DNA of 6,697 bases from Bacteroidales bacterium (GCA_027083715.1 JALWNR010000160.1:1-6697); one strand, 5' to 3'. Shown: positions 1 through 6,387, counted from the first letter of the stretch. Made by a program: numbers and translations. Notes: generated by a model not told the origin, from the sequence alone.

Positions 1-44
1 GGCTATGTTTTTGGCTGTTGGCTATTAGCTGTTGGCTGCCGGTT
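1..44. repeat. short-period intergenic repeat (ggctgttggct units)
   Basis: The unit GGCT(G/A)TT(G/A)GCT recurs several times in the first 44 bases, with 'ggctgttggct' appearing twice around a 'attagct' spacer. Low-complexity repeats of this wording occur between genes in Bacteroidota genomes (general recollection, not searched). No convincing gene overlaps it. The plus-strand frame starting here encodes a phenylalanine- and cysteine-rich peptide with no protein-like features. The stretch probably marks the far end of the accessory block. Confidence 0.55.
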
Positions 45-163
45 TTGCGTATTTATAGTGTTTTCGTATGTCAAAGAACTTTTTGTCAAATTTACAGGTT
101 TTGGCGTAAATTTGAAATGTTTTTTTTGGTATTTTTATTTAAACCACTTTTTCAAAGAAATAA

Positions 164-331
164 TGTAAACTATTGTATTCATTTGCACCTTTTTAGTAAC
201 ATTTGCCTTTAAAAAATACTAAGGCATTTTGGTAGTTAAACGTGTCCGCTTACTAGCGGAAACTACCTTTATTATTTAGTAGCAAACTATGCAGAGCTTT
301 CTCGCTTTTAATTAGCTGCTTCGGCTAGCGG
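164..331 (-). repeat. structured direct repeat, copy 1 (downstream of the 374-808 gene)
   Basis: This copy matches 1209-1416 in the same orientation. The core 174-266 aligns without gaps to 1223-1315 (constant offset 1049) with 8 differences in 93 positions counted by eye. Five of those lie in one hairpin loop region. The part from about 280 to 331 still aligns to about 1364-1416 at lower identity, while copy 2 holds roughly 36-40 extra bases between the two blocks. The core contains two hairpins: TGCCTT/AAGGCA (204-209 with 221-226) and GGTAGTT/AACTACC (231-237 with 261-267) enclosing an inner stem. On the minus strand it begins about 40 nt after the 374-808 stop. I do not recognise the family. 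No transposase is linked to it in the window, and integron attC core sites are not convincingly present. Confidence 0.85.
231..267 (-). other. imperfect hairpin inside repeat copy 1
   Basis: The outer arms GGTAGTT (231-237) and AACTACC (261-267) are perfectly complementary. A 7-nt one-sided bulge (238-244) follows, then an inner stem TCCGCT (245-250) with AGCGGA (255-260) closing on the four-base loop 251-254. No T-run follows on either strand, so it does not look like an intrinsic terminator. The asymmetric bulge recalls the foldback structures recognised by single-strand transposases or integrases, but that is only an analogy. Confidence 0.6.
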
Positions 332-383
332 GGGGGGATATACCGAACAGAAACTATTAGTTTTAACCTTCGGCTATCGGGGG
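319..383. repeat. paired GC-rich motif TTCGGCTA(G/T)CGGGGG with a G8 tract
   Basis: The motif occurs at about 320-337, ending in a run of eight G (330-337), and again at about 369-383, ending in five G. These are the only long G-runs in a very AT-rich stretch. The second copy overlaps the last codons and stop of the 374-808 gene, so that gene's final residues (I-P-R-stop) are written in repeat sequence. A related but diverged form, AATTCGGTTGG, occurs at 1401-1411 just beyond the stop of the 1417-1818 gene. Confidence 0.6.
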
Positions 384-808
384 ATTTGGGCAGCCTTTAT
401 TTTTTCACTCATTGTTCCTCTAAATAATTTTCTTTCAATTAAAATTCTCCAAATGTAAGGACTAATACTTGCATGTGAAAAGCCATCTTTACCCCAATTC
501 AATATTATCGGAGTTCCATAGGCTTCGTCTTTTTTATATTTAGCTAATTCCCAATTTCCCCCATTATAAAACATGAATGCCTCACCAACATACGCATGAA
601 ATATATCAGCTAATTCTTCATAACTTGAATTTATTTTCTCCGGATTTTGGTAATTATTCTCATATAAATCCTTTAAATTGTCAATTTCATCATAAGAAAA
701 AGTGATTTCATTTACCTTGAGCATTTCTTTTGCTCTATTAAGATTTGCATTTATATTCTCAATAAAATGTGAGAATTCTACTTTTAATTCTTTTAATGTT
801 TTTTTCAT
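374..808 (-). CDS. probable immunity protein paired with an orphan toxin tip
   Basis: This is a 144-aa soluble protein without signal peptide or membrane segment. The N-terminal half (residues 1-60) is helical and charged. The second half holds an aromatic/glycine-rich block, with ELADIFHAYVGEAFMFYNGG at about 65-84, WELAKYKKDEAYGTPIIL at 86-103, and a conserved-looking NWGKDGFSHASISPYIW end. That layout (helix, then GGxW, then YGTP, then SPY) resembles many small immunity proteins beside polymorphic toxins in Bacteroidota, though I cannot name the Pfam family. The start at 808 is supported by its position: the upstream headless toxin frame stops at 812-814 and the junction reads TAGGATATG, giving a 3-nt gap with an AGGA element, which suggests translational coupling. 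The last residues and stop fall in a GC-rich repeat motif, so the native C-terminus may have been altered. The role, binding and neutralising a cognate toxin in the cytoplasm, is inferred from context. Confidence 0.6.
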   Translation of the reverse strand: MKKTLKELKVEFSHFIENINANLNRAKEMLKVNEITFSYDEIDNLKDLYENNYQNPEKINSSYEELADIFHAYVGEAFMFYNGGNWELAKYKKDEAYGTPIILNWGKDGFSHASISPYIWRILIERKLFRGTMSEKIKAAQIPR

Positions 809-811
809 ATC

Positions 812-1066
812 CTAATAAACTATTACTTTAAACAAATCAGGTGATACACCTACAGTATTCATTTGGGTTCTTATATATTCTAAAGCATTATCATCAATAC
901 CATCTAACGCATGCCATTCAATTTTTTGAATATATAGACTACGTTGTAGTTTTATAATTTCTAAGTCTTTTTTAACTTGTCGTTTAAATGCATTATTTAG
1001 TTTTACCCTTCCGGATCTCTCTGCTATTAGTAATACCCAACTATATGTAAAGCAATCAATTAAGTA
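812..1066 (-). pseudogene. headless C-terminal fragment of a polymorphic toxin (REase-fold-like)
   Basis: An open frame of 84 codons runs between an in-frame TAG (1067-1069) and the stop TAG (812-814). It has no plausible start codon upstream; its only ATG is near the C-terminus. The peptide looks like real protein: a hydrophobic strand WVLLIAERSGRVKL at about 10-23, then RQVKKDLEIIKL at about 29-40, then KIEWHALDG at about 48-56, and a final strand FKVIVY. From memory this order matches the C-terminal half of restriction-endonuclease-fold toxin domains (E-x-K-T-G, then Q-x-x-K-D-x-x-L, then W-H-F, then a G-I-K-V-I end). At the place of the usual E-x-K pair it reads A-E-R-S-G, so the catalytic pair looks shifted or lost. 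The immunity-like gene starts 3 nt after its stop. No delivery domain precedes it; upstream lies only repeat sequence. It is either a decayed gene or a silent toxin tip awaiting recombination onto a full-length carrier. Confidence 0.55.
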
Positions 1067-1170
1067 CTAGTATTACTTCAAAACCCTTTTAGTTTTTCAT
1101 ATAAATTGTTTCATTTATTTATTTTGCCACTAATTTACTAAAATAAATTACGCTACGCTTATTTTTTTTG

Positions 1171-1209
1171 AACGCAGATAACACGAATTACTCAGATGTA
1201 CGCAGATAA
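1171..1209. repeat. acgcagataa direct repeats (28-bp spacing)
   Basis: 'acgcagataa' occurs at 1172-1181 and again at 1200-1209, with a diverged relative (ctcagatgta) between them at 1191-1200. Read on the minus strand this is the 'ATCTGCGTnnATCTGnG' type of intergenic repeat commonly seen in Bacteroidota (recollection only). It directly abuts the minus-strand downstream end of repeat copy 2, between that copy and the toxin fragment. The remaining bases from 1070 to 1170 are AT-rich, with only tiny frames and no recognised site. Confidence 0.55.
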
Positions 1210-1416
1210 TATAAACTATTATTGCATTCATTTGCACCTTCTTAGTAACATTTGCCTTTAAAAAATGCTAAGGCATTTTGGTAGTTAAACGTGTCCGACT
1301 ATCGGCGGAAACTACTTTTATTGTTCGACATAGTTGCAACCGATGTGAAAAGAGATCACCACAAGTAAACTTTGCCGAGCTACCAAGCCTTTAATTAAGC
1401 AATTCGGTTGGTAAAG
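1209..1416 (-). repeat. structured direct repeat, copy 2 (downstream of the 1417-1818 gene)
   Basis: This is the longer copy of the 164-331 repeat. The core 1223-1315 matches 174-266 without gaps. The distal part (about 1364-1416) carries TTAATTAA and AATTCGG in the same order as copy 1 and contains a hairpin TACCAA (1381-1386) with TTGGTA (1408-1413). The interval of about 1320-1363 is mostly missing from copy 1. On the minus strand this copy starts immediately after the stop codon of the 1417-1818 gene (1417-1419). The hairpins lack a following T-run, so a terminator role is not supported. It bounds one side of the toxin-tip/immunity segment; the other copy bounds the other side. Confidence 0.85.
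1280..1315 (-). other. imperfect hairpin inside repeat copy 2
   Basis: GGTAGTT (1280-1286) pairs with AACTAC (1310-1315), losing one base pair relative to copy 1 because the final C is T here. The inner stem TCCGAC (1294-1299) with GGCGGA (1304-1309) keeps five of six pairs. The loop-closing pair changes from T-A in copy 1 to C-G here, which is a compensatory change. The next pair outward becomes an A-G mismatch. A second possible inner pairing is CCGA (1295-1298) with TCGG (1302-1305). Confidence 0.55.
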
Positions 1417-1818
1417 CTAATCACACCCCTCAATAAACTTTAGAGGCTGCTGTTCTTTTTTAGGAATAACTGTTCCATCTTTAGGGTTCATGAAGTAATA
1501 AATATCAAAACCATTAGCCATATCAGGGTAACAAGGACAATAGTAAATACAATGAACGGTGTCGCCTACTTTAAGATATCCTTCATTGAACCATGAACCA
1601 TCAATTGACTTATTTCCATGATAATTTTTTCCATTTACAATAAAGGAATATTCTATTTCATAAATACATCCTCCTTCTGAACATCCTTGTAATTCAACAT
1701 TAGTAATAATTCCACTTCCATACTTTTTTCCAAATAAAAAATAGAGTGGATCGTTTATAAAAGCAAAATAAATTATAAAAAAAACCAAAACATAATATAA
1801 AACTTTGCGTACATTCAT
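1417..1818 (-). CDS. small membrane-anchored, cysteine-rich protein (DUF3592-like)
   Basis: This is a 133-aa protein. Residues about 5-29 form one hydrophobic segment (KVLYYVLVFFIIYFAF), probably an N-terminal membrane anchor rather than a cleaved signal. The following domain, with strands GIITNVE, YEIEYSFIVNGKNYHG and VGDTVHCIYYCPCYPDMA, matches my memory of DUF3592 proteins, whose hallmark is a 'Y-x-V-N-G-x-x-Y ... G-D-x-V-x-V-x-Y-x-P-x-x-P' pattern. Six cysteines (46, 51, 90, 94, 96, 132) are unusual for that pattern, and the C-x3-C-x-C cluster at 90-96 could form disulphides if the domain faces the periplasm. It starts 26 nt after the stop of the 657-aa gene and is probably co-transcribed with it. 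Its position after a large unknown gene and before a repeat would suit an immunity protein, but nothing in the sequence proves that. Its stop directly abuts repeat copy 2. Confidence 0.7.
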   Translation of the reverse strand: MNVRKVLYYVLVFFIIYFAFINDPLYFLFGKKYGSGIITNVELQGCSEGGCIYEIEYSFIVNGKNYHGNKSIDGSWFNEGYLKVGDTVHCIYYCPCYPDMANGFDIYYFMNPKDGTVIPKKEQQPLKFIEGCD

Positions 1819-1844
1819 AAATCATTAGTATAATTGTTGAAAAA

Positions 1845-3818
1845 TTAGAAATCTTCTATACCTAAATCAAATATTACAAAAGGAACTACATTTCCCTTAA
1901 CATTTTCTTTTAAATATTCTACGGGATTCAATCGTTCCGGTATATCATCAAAAAAAACTTCTGAATAATCAGCCTCCACGCCAAGACGCATTCCTAAAAC
2001 ACCCACTCCGTTTGTCCCCCATATAAAATATGGTTGGTAAAATCCTATGTTGTAATTTGGACTTGATTTTAAACTATATATCTGAAAATAATCAGCTTTT
2101 GAAATTGCATATACCCAATCGTCTACACTTCCCAGACCATCTTCTAGTATATCTGAAATAGTAAAGTTTCTTTCCTCTAAGCCATCAAGCACTGTTTTTG
2201 TATTAGCAATATTATCAAACACATCGTTTCCATCAAGAGAAATATATTTACGAACATCAATAAAAGCACTTGTTGGTACTGCCTGATTTGTTGTTATTTG
2301 CTTTATTAAATCATTAGCATCCGGTTTTATTAAACCTTGCGGGGTAATATCGACTGATAAGGGCACAAAATATATTATAAGCATATATTTAAACGATTTT
2401 TTGTCAGTTTGTCTGTTATAGCTTAAATATCCCCTTAGCATAAGTTTAAGTTTATATTGTTCCCCATCTATAAATAAAGACGGAAGCGGTATCTGAGAAA
2501 TTTGAATATTGCCGCTTACTTCATCAAACAAAACTGCATCTGCGAGTTTTTCAAGCTTTTTAACAATTTCATCAAAATCTTTTTTTGCAGTTGATTGCTC
2601 ACTATATTCAAATGTGGAAAGGGGTATTGCTTTTCCTTCTTTTTCCCATCCTTTAATCATTTCAAAACTAATAAATGAGTTGGAATACATATTATTTCTG
2701 AAATTTTCTCTTACAACTAAATCAGCAAAAGAATATTCATAATTGCCACCATTGACATAATCAGGTGCATTTATATTGTATTTTGTTCTGTCAATTTCTA
2801 CCCATAATTCATTTTTAGAAAAAATTGTTTTGTAATCACGTGAACTGCAAACAAATTTAAATTTGTCTTCAAAGGTTGTAAGTGATAATATTTTATCTTT
2901 TTTTAGAAATTTTACAAAATCTTCTTTACTTGCTGTTGCTTCATAACCATAACCATAAAAACGAATATCTTCTTTATTTTCTGCTTTTAAACTTATATAA
3001 TTTGCCATAAGAATTAACTCTTTTTCTTTAGCAAGTTGTAGTGATTCATCTCCTTTACTTTCTTCTCTTACTGTAGAAATTAAACTCCAATAATAATATT
3101 CTCCTGTTCCTTGATTTAATCCTTCAACAACTTGACCTGTACAACCTGTTCCTTCACATTCAAGTACTTCGGAAGAATTAGGAATTTGATTATCAAATAT
3201 ATTTCCTTGAATTAATCCTAACGATGTATTTTTAAAAATACCTTTTCCTTCATTAGGCGTACTTTGTTGCTCTGTTGCAGAAAATTTAAACCGACATATA
3301 CATTTCTCAAGTAGCAAATCATCTACAAGTTTGTTGGCATAAGCTGTAATTTTATCATCTTTTTTTGCAATAGAATAATCAATAAACAAACATTCTTGTA
3401 AATCAACTAATGCTTGTTCTGTTGCAGTTCTGTAATTTCCATTATTGGTTTCAGGTAAGAATTTTTTTGTTTTAAGAATTTCAGTTTCTCCATATCCATA
3501 GAAATAGTTACTTGTAGAAATTGCTGCATATTTTTTCTTTTTATTGTTCTGTTCTGTGATAAAATTAATTAACATTCCATCTTTTGAAAAAGCCCCTTTT
3601 ATAATATTTGGAATTTTAATTGCTTTATTTGATGGTGTCAAAAAAATATCCTTTGATGTTAAATCAAAATATTTAAAATTTCCGGTTTTAGCAAGTATTG
3701 GGTCTGTTGAGCTCGTCTCCTCCTCATCCCCTCCAAACAAACTCATTTTAGGATTATGAATAATATACCACTGGTATTTACGTAGTAAATTGTTTGGTGT
3801 TTTGGCAACACAGCCCAT
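1845..3818 (-). CDS. large protein of unrecognised family, accessory block lead gene
   Basis: This 657-aa protein has no signal peptide, lipobox or clear membrane helix and is therefore probably cytoplasmic or exported by a signal-independent machine. I do not recognise any family. Visible features are an acidic patch GGDEEETSS (29-37), a YFYGYGETE motif (105-113) echoed by RFYGYGYEA (286-294), a CIC pair (173-175), a CEGTGC loop (221-226), a lysine-rich helical stretch AKKDFDEIVKKLEKLADAV (411-429), and a C-terminal third rich in beta-strand-like aromatic segments ending VVPFVIFDLGIEDF. The first ATG (3818) has no clear ribosome site; Met25 (MSLFGGDEEE) is a credible alternative start. It lies 84 nt after the barrel gene with no TAnnTTTG promoter seen in that gap. 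It is far more AT-rich by eye than the kelch gene upstream. Toxin carrier, delivery-system component or surface-related protein are all open; the toxin-like neighbours make the first two worth testing. Confidence 0.8.
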   Translation of the reverse strand: MGCVAKTPNNLLRKYQWYIIHNPKMSLFGGDEEETSSTDPILAKTGNFKYFDLTSKDIFLTPSNKAIKIPNIIKGAFSKDGMLINFITEQNNKKKKYAAISTSNYFYGYGETEILKTKKFLPETNNGNYRTATEQALVDLQECLFIDYSIAKKDDKITAYANKLVDDLLLEKCICRFKFSATEQQSTPNEGKGIFKNTSLGLIQGNIFDNQIPNSSEVLECEGTGCTGQVVEGLNQGTGEYYYWSLISTVREESKGDESLQLAKEKELILMANYISLKAENKEDIRFYGYGYEATASKEDFVKFLKKDKILSLTTFEDKFKFVCSSRDYKTIFSKNELWVEIDRTKYNINAPDYVNGGNYEYSFADLVVRENFRNNMYSNSFISFEMIKGWEKEGKAIPLSTFEYSEQSTAKKDFDEIVKKLEKLADAVLFDEVSGNIQISQIPLPSLFIDGEQYKLKLMLRGYLSYNRQTDKKSFKYMLIIYFVPLSVDITPQGLIKPDANDLIKQITTNQAVPTSAFIDVRKYISLDGNDVFDNIANTKTVLDGLEERNFTISDILEDGLGSVDDWVYAISKADYFQIYSLKSSPNYNIGFYQPYFIWGTNGVGVLGMRLGVEADYSEVFFDDIPERLNPVEYLKENVKGNVVPFVIFDLGIEDF

Positions 3819-3902
3819 TAGTCTATAAATAAGGCATTTAGAAATTTCTTTACTCTTAGGAGAAAAAGTGAAGCAATCCCATATTTACTGACTTTAACTT
3901 AT

Positions 3903-4676
3903 TTACAATCCTATTTTTCTGAAAAAACGTTTTAGCTTATAGCTTTTTGTTCCCACCCAACCTGTGCTTAGTGGTAAAGGCACATGGAACGAAACATTTA
4001 CAAAAAACATATTATCGTTTTGTTCCGTATAGGGTTTAATATTCAAATCAGGGATGATGTATTCCTTATTAAAAAAACTGCCCGGATAATAAACCAATGC
4101 AATATTTAAAACCATCCAGTTAAAACCGGCAAAAAATCCCATTGAAGATTTTTGAAATTCATTAGCATCTAATTTTGTAGATGAGGGTGTATTTAACCAA
4201 CTAGGTTTTTGAACCGTTTTCATGCTAATATTATAATTAAATTGTGCACCCAAAAAAAAGTAACGCTGATCTTCATAAAACTTTTTACCAATTTTAACAC
4301 CTAAAGGAATACCCACAGCATTTAAACGATGTTGCTCAACCATACTGTAAACACCGTTTACCGTTTCATATTTTGCTGCAACTCCAAAATTATTATATTC
4401 AATTCCTGTATAAACTCCGGCCATATCATTAGTAAAATCAAAATGATAATACAAGGCACCGCTAAAACCGGGAATAAATCCTAAATAGGAGTCAGAAGGG
4501 GTCAGTTGCATATCACCGTAGGGTGTATTTAAATATTTATTGGTATTAAAACCCGGCTGTCCGCTAAAGCCCTGACTGTATCCAAGCTTTAATGAAAAAT
4601 AACGATATTCGTTTTTTTGTGCATTGCTTTGCAGACTGATAAATAAAATAGCAATTATAAAAATATATTTCTTCAT
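3903..4676 (-). CDS. outer-membrane beta-barrel protein (PorT-like fold)
   Basis: This 257-aa protein has a classical signal peptide (MKKYIFIIAILFISLQSNAQ) with likely cleavage around residue 19-20. The mature part alternates aromatic and glycine-rich strands with turns. Examples are YFSLKLGYSQGFSG near the start, FIPGFSGALYYHFDF, GVYTGIEYNNFGV, IPLGVKIGKKF, YFFLGAQFNYNIS, MGFFAGFNWMVLNIALVYY, and a late strand FFVNVSFHVPLP. This is the pattern of small 8- to 10-strand barrels of the PorT/OMP_b-brl group in Bacteroidota. After the last strand a basic tail (KSYKLKRFFRKIGL) follows. It starts 28 nt after the kelch lipoprotein stop behind an A-rich leader, so the two are very likely one operon and may act together at the outer membrane. 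The ligand or cargo is not evident. Confidence 0.8.
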   Translation of the reverse strand: MKKYIFIIAILFISLQSNAQKNEYRYFSLKLGYSQGFSGQPGFNTNKYLNTPYGDMQLTPSDSYLGFIPGFSGALYYHFDFTNDMAGVYTGIEYNNFGVAAKYETVNGVYSMVEQHRLNAVGIPLGVKIGKKFYEDQRYFFLGAQFNYNISMKTVQKPSWLNTPSSTKLDANEFQKSSMGFFAGFNWMVLNIALVYYPGSFFNKEYIIPDLNIKPYTEQNDNMFFVNVSFHVPLPLSTGWVGTKSYKLKRFFRKIGL

Positions 4677-4704
4677 TTGATTTTGTTTTTATTTTTGTAA
4701 ATTC

Positions 4705-6288
4705 TTATTTAGCTCCTGTTTCCCAAGGTTGGTATCTCCACATATCTTTTTGCGCTCTGTTTGTTGAATCAGGACAAATACCAAATCCAACATAACCAAC
4801 ATTAAAGGTTTGTCCGCTAAATCCTGATGCGCGGGTTACCGGTTTAACATAGCTGTTAGCATCAACATTCTCAGGTTTACGCTCATGATAATCTCTAACT
4901 TTAATCCATCGGTCGTTAAAAGGATCGTAGCGGTAAAAATCGCTGAATAACTGTCCTGTATAAGAACCTCCGTCAGGATTACCATCAATATTATCACCTG
5001 AACCTACATATCCTTGCGAGCCAATTACAAATGCAACAGCATTAGCACGTGCTTCACCCGGAAAATCAGCTTTTTTAGCCCAAGAACCTTCTGCAGGTTT
5101 ATCTGAATTGGGAGTAAATTCCCAAAAATCTTTTAAAAAGGTTCCTGTTTCATCATCGTTATGGTCTTTACCCAATCCAAAATACCCTTTTCCGTTAATT
5201 GAAAAAGCAATCGCTCCCACCCGTTTAGTGGTAGGATTGTTTGCCAATAATGTTTGCCATGCATAAGCCTCTTCTTTCTCATAATCAGCAGCCGGATCAA
5301 AAACGACCCATGTATTTAAGGGTGCACTATTTGAACCAGTACCAATATATGCGTAGGAACCTATTGTAAAAACTACGGCTCTACTTCGTACCCCTGTAGA
5401 TAAGTTGGTTGATGTACGCCATACACTACCTTCTTCTAAATCCAATATTTTTAATACATTCGATTTGTAATCTCTTAAATCACTACCTTCAAAATCAGCC
5501 AATCCTACAAAAATAGAACGTGTATATTCACCCTGAGGGGCATTTTTTTTCTGCCAAACCAAACCAAAGCCAATACCATCGGCAAAAGCAGCTCTACCAC
5601 TTTCACCTGATATTGGCAAATATGTAGTGGGAACATTATCAAAATGGTCCCATGAATTATTTACGGGATCATACATTTGCAAATCCTGTGCAAGTTGCTT
5701 TTGTCCAAAATTTCCTGTTCCGAAAAATATGGTATCTCCTAAATTAAATGAAATGGCATCAAAACGAGCTGTTTGCGGTTTAGAATTTCCTTCTTGGATA
5801 AACCATTCGTCAATAGCCGGTAAGGTTTTAATTACGGTTACTACCGGATTGTAGCCTGTATCAGCAGGATTCCCCGTCGAATCGGCTAAAATAGCAAAAG
5901 AACGGATACTGTATTCTGTATCAGGCAACAAATCAGATAGATAACTATCAAATTCTATTTCGCCGGGAGCAACAATTTCACCGGAATATATAGTATCATT
6001 ATTATGTCCTATACTCGGATTTGGATTTTCTGATGTTTTTGCCCAACAATGTCCATAAGCAAGTATTTTATTTCCGTAGGTTGTAATCCTTCCTCTTACA
6101 TTTAAAAAGTAATCGGCTCTAATGATTGCCGTATCGGCTGCAGCCCATGAATAATACTCACCATCGTGCAAGTTTTTTATATTATTAGGATTAGTAGGAC
6201 GAAAAAATGAAAATGCATTTTCCTCCTTTTTACATCCCATGATTCCCAGAAACAGGGCAATTATAATAAGTAATCCGCTATGCTTCAT
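4705..6288 (-). CDS. surface lipoprotein with fibronectin-like domain and kelch repeats
   Basis: This is a 527-aa protein. Residues 1-19 are a lipoprotein signal with lipobox IMGC (Cys19). The next residues, KKEEN, fit the charged signal associated with surface display of lipoproteins in Bacteroidota. Residues about 55-157 form a fibronectin-III-like module with the family's wording: GHCWAKTSENPNPSIG (79-94) and LLPDTEYSIRSFAI (120-133). From about 165 to 520 there are about six kelch blades, each with a hydrophobic strand, a G-x-G or Y-x-G-x-G turn and a later W/Y: FFGTGN (188-193), AYIGTGSN (313-320), GYFGLGKD (368-375), GYVGSGDN (426-433), VGYVGFGI (497-504), with blade-end motifs such as MYDPVNNSW and RYDPFNDRW. 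This suggests a beta-propeller used for binding at the cell surface. No sialate-epimerase catalytic assignment can be made. It is the first gene of a probable operon with the barrel gene 28 nt downstream. Confidence 0.87.
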   Translation of the reverse strand: MKHSGLLIIIALFLGIMGCKKEENAFSFFRPTNPNNIKNLHDGEYYSWAAADTAIIRADYFLNVRGRITTYGNKILAYGHCWAKTSENPNPSIGHNNDTIYSGEIVAPGEIEFDSYLSDLLPDTEYSIRSFAILADSTGNPADTGYNPVVTVIKTLPAIDEWFIQEGNSKPQTARFDAISFNLGDTIFFGTGNFGQKQLAQDLQMYDPVNNSWDHFDNVPTTYLPISGESGRAAFADGIGFGLVWQKKNAPQGEYTRSIFVGLADFEGSDLRDYKSNVLKILDLEEGSVWRTSTNLSTGVRSRAVVFTIGSYAYIGTGSNSAPLNTWVVFDPAADYEKEEAYAWQTLLANNPTTKRVGAIAFSINGKGYFGLGKDHNDDETGTFLKDFWEFTPNSDKPAEGSWAKKADFPGEARANAVAFVIGSQGYVGSGDNIDGNPDGGSYTGQLFSDFYRYDPFNDRWIKVRDYHERKPENVDANSYVKPVTRASGFSGQTFNVGYVGFGICPDSTNRAQKDMWRYQPWETGAK

Positions 6289-6379
6289 GTTTTAAATATT
6301 TTGATATTTAGTGATATAAACGAAAAATTCTGTATGATATTATTCTGAACACAATAACTATTCCAAAGAAATTAAAAAA

Positions 6380-6387
6380 CAAAGATA
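6380..6387 (-). promoter_or_regulatory. candidate -7 promoter element TATCTTTG
   Basis: On the minus strand the bases read TATCTTTG, an exact match to the Bacteroidota -7 consensus TAnnTTTG. It lies about 92 nt before the kelch lipoprotein start at 6288. No good -33 TTTG lies at the expected distance; the nearest TTG (6419-6421) is about 31 nt away, which is too far. It is therefore a plausible but incomplete promoter for the kelch/barrel operon. Confidence 0.45.

Noticed and set aside
18..212. Plus-strand 64-codon reading frame
   Set aside because: It runs through simple repeats and repeat copy 1, encodes a phenylalanine/cysteine-rich peptide without protein-like organisation, and has no upstream promoter or ribosome site.
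164..331. Integron attC site
   Set aside because: A GTTTAAC that fits the RYYYAAC half-site exists on the minus strand in both copies, but no matching GTTRRRY partner at the other end of the hairpin was found and no integrase lies in the window.
1381..1413. Intrinsic terminator after the 1417-1818 gene
   Set aside because: The TACCAA/TTGGTA stem has a 21-nt loop and no T-run on the minus-strand 3' side.
164..1416. CRISPR array or insertion sequence
   Set aside because: There are only two repeat copies about 1 kb apart with genes between them; no regular spacers, no transposase frame and no terminal inverted repeats were seen.
2509..3759. Plus-strand frames at 2509-2742 and 3544-3759
   Set aside because: They are antisense shadows fully inside the 657-aa minus-strand gene and show low-complexity serine/phenylalanine-rich translations.
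5627..5854. Plus-strand 75-codon frame
   Set aside because: It is antisense to the kelch lipoprotein, whose repeats and codon pattern clearly own this DNA.
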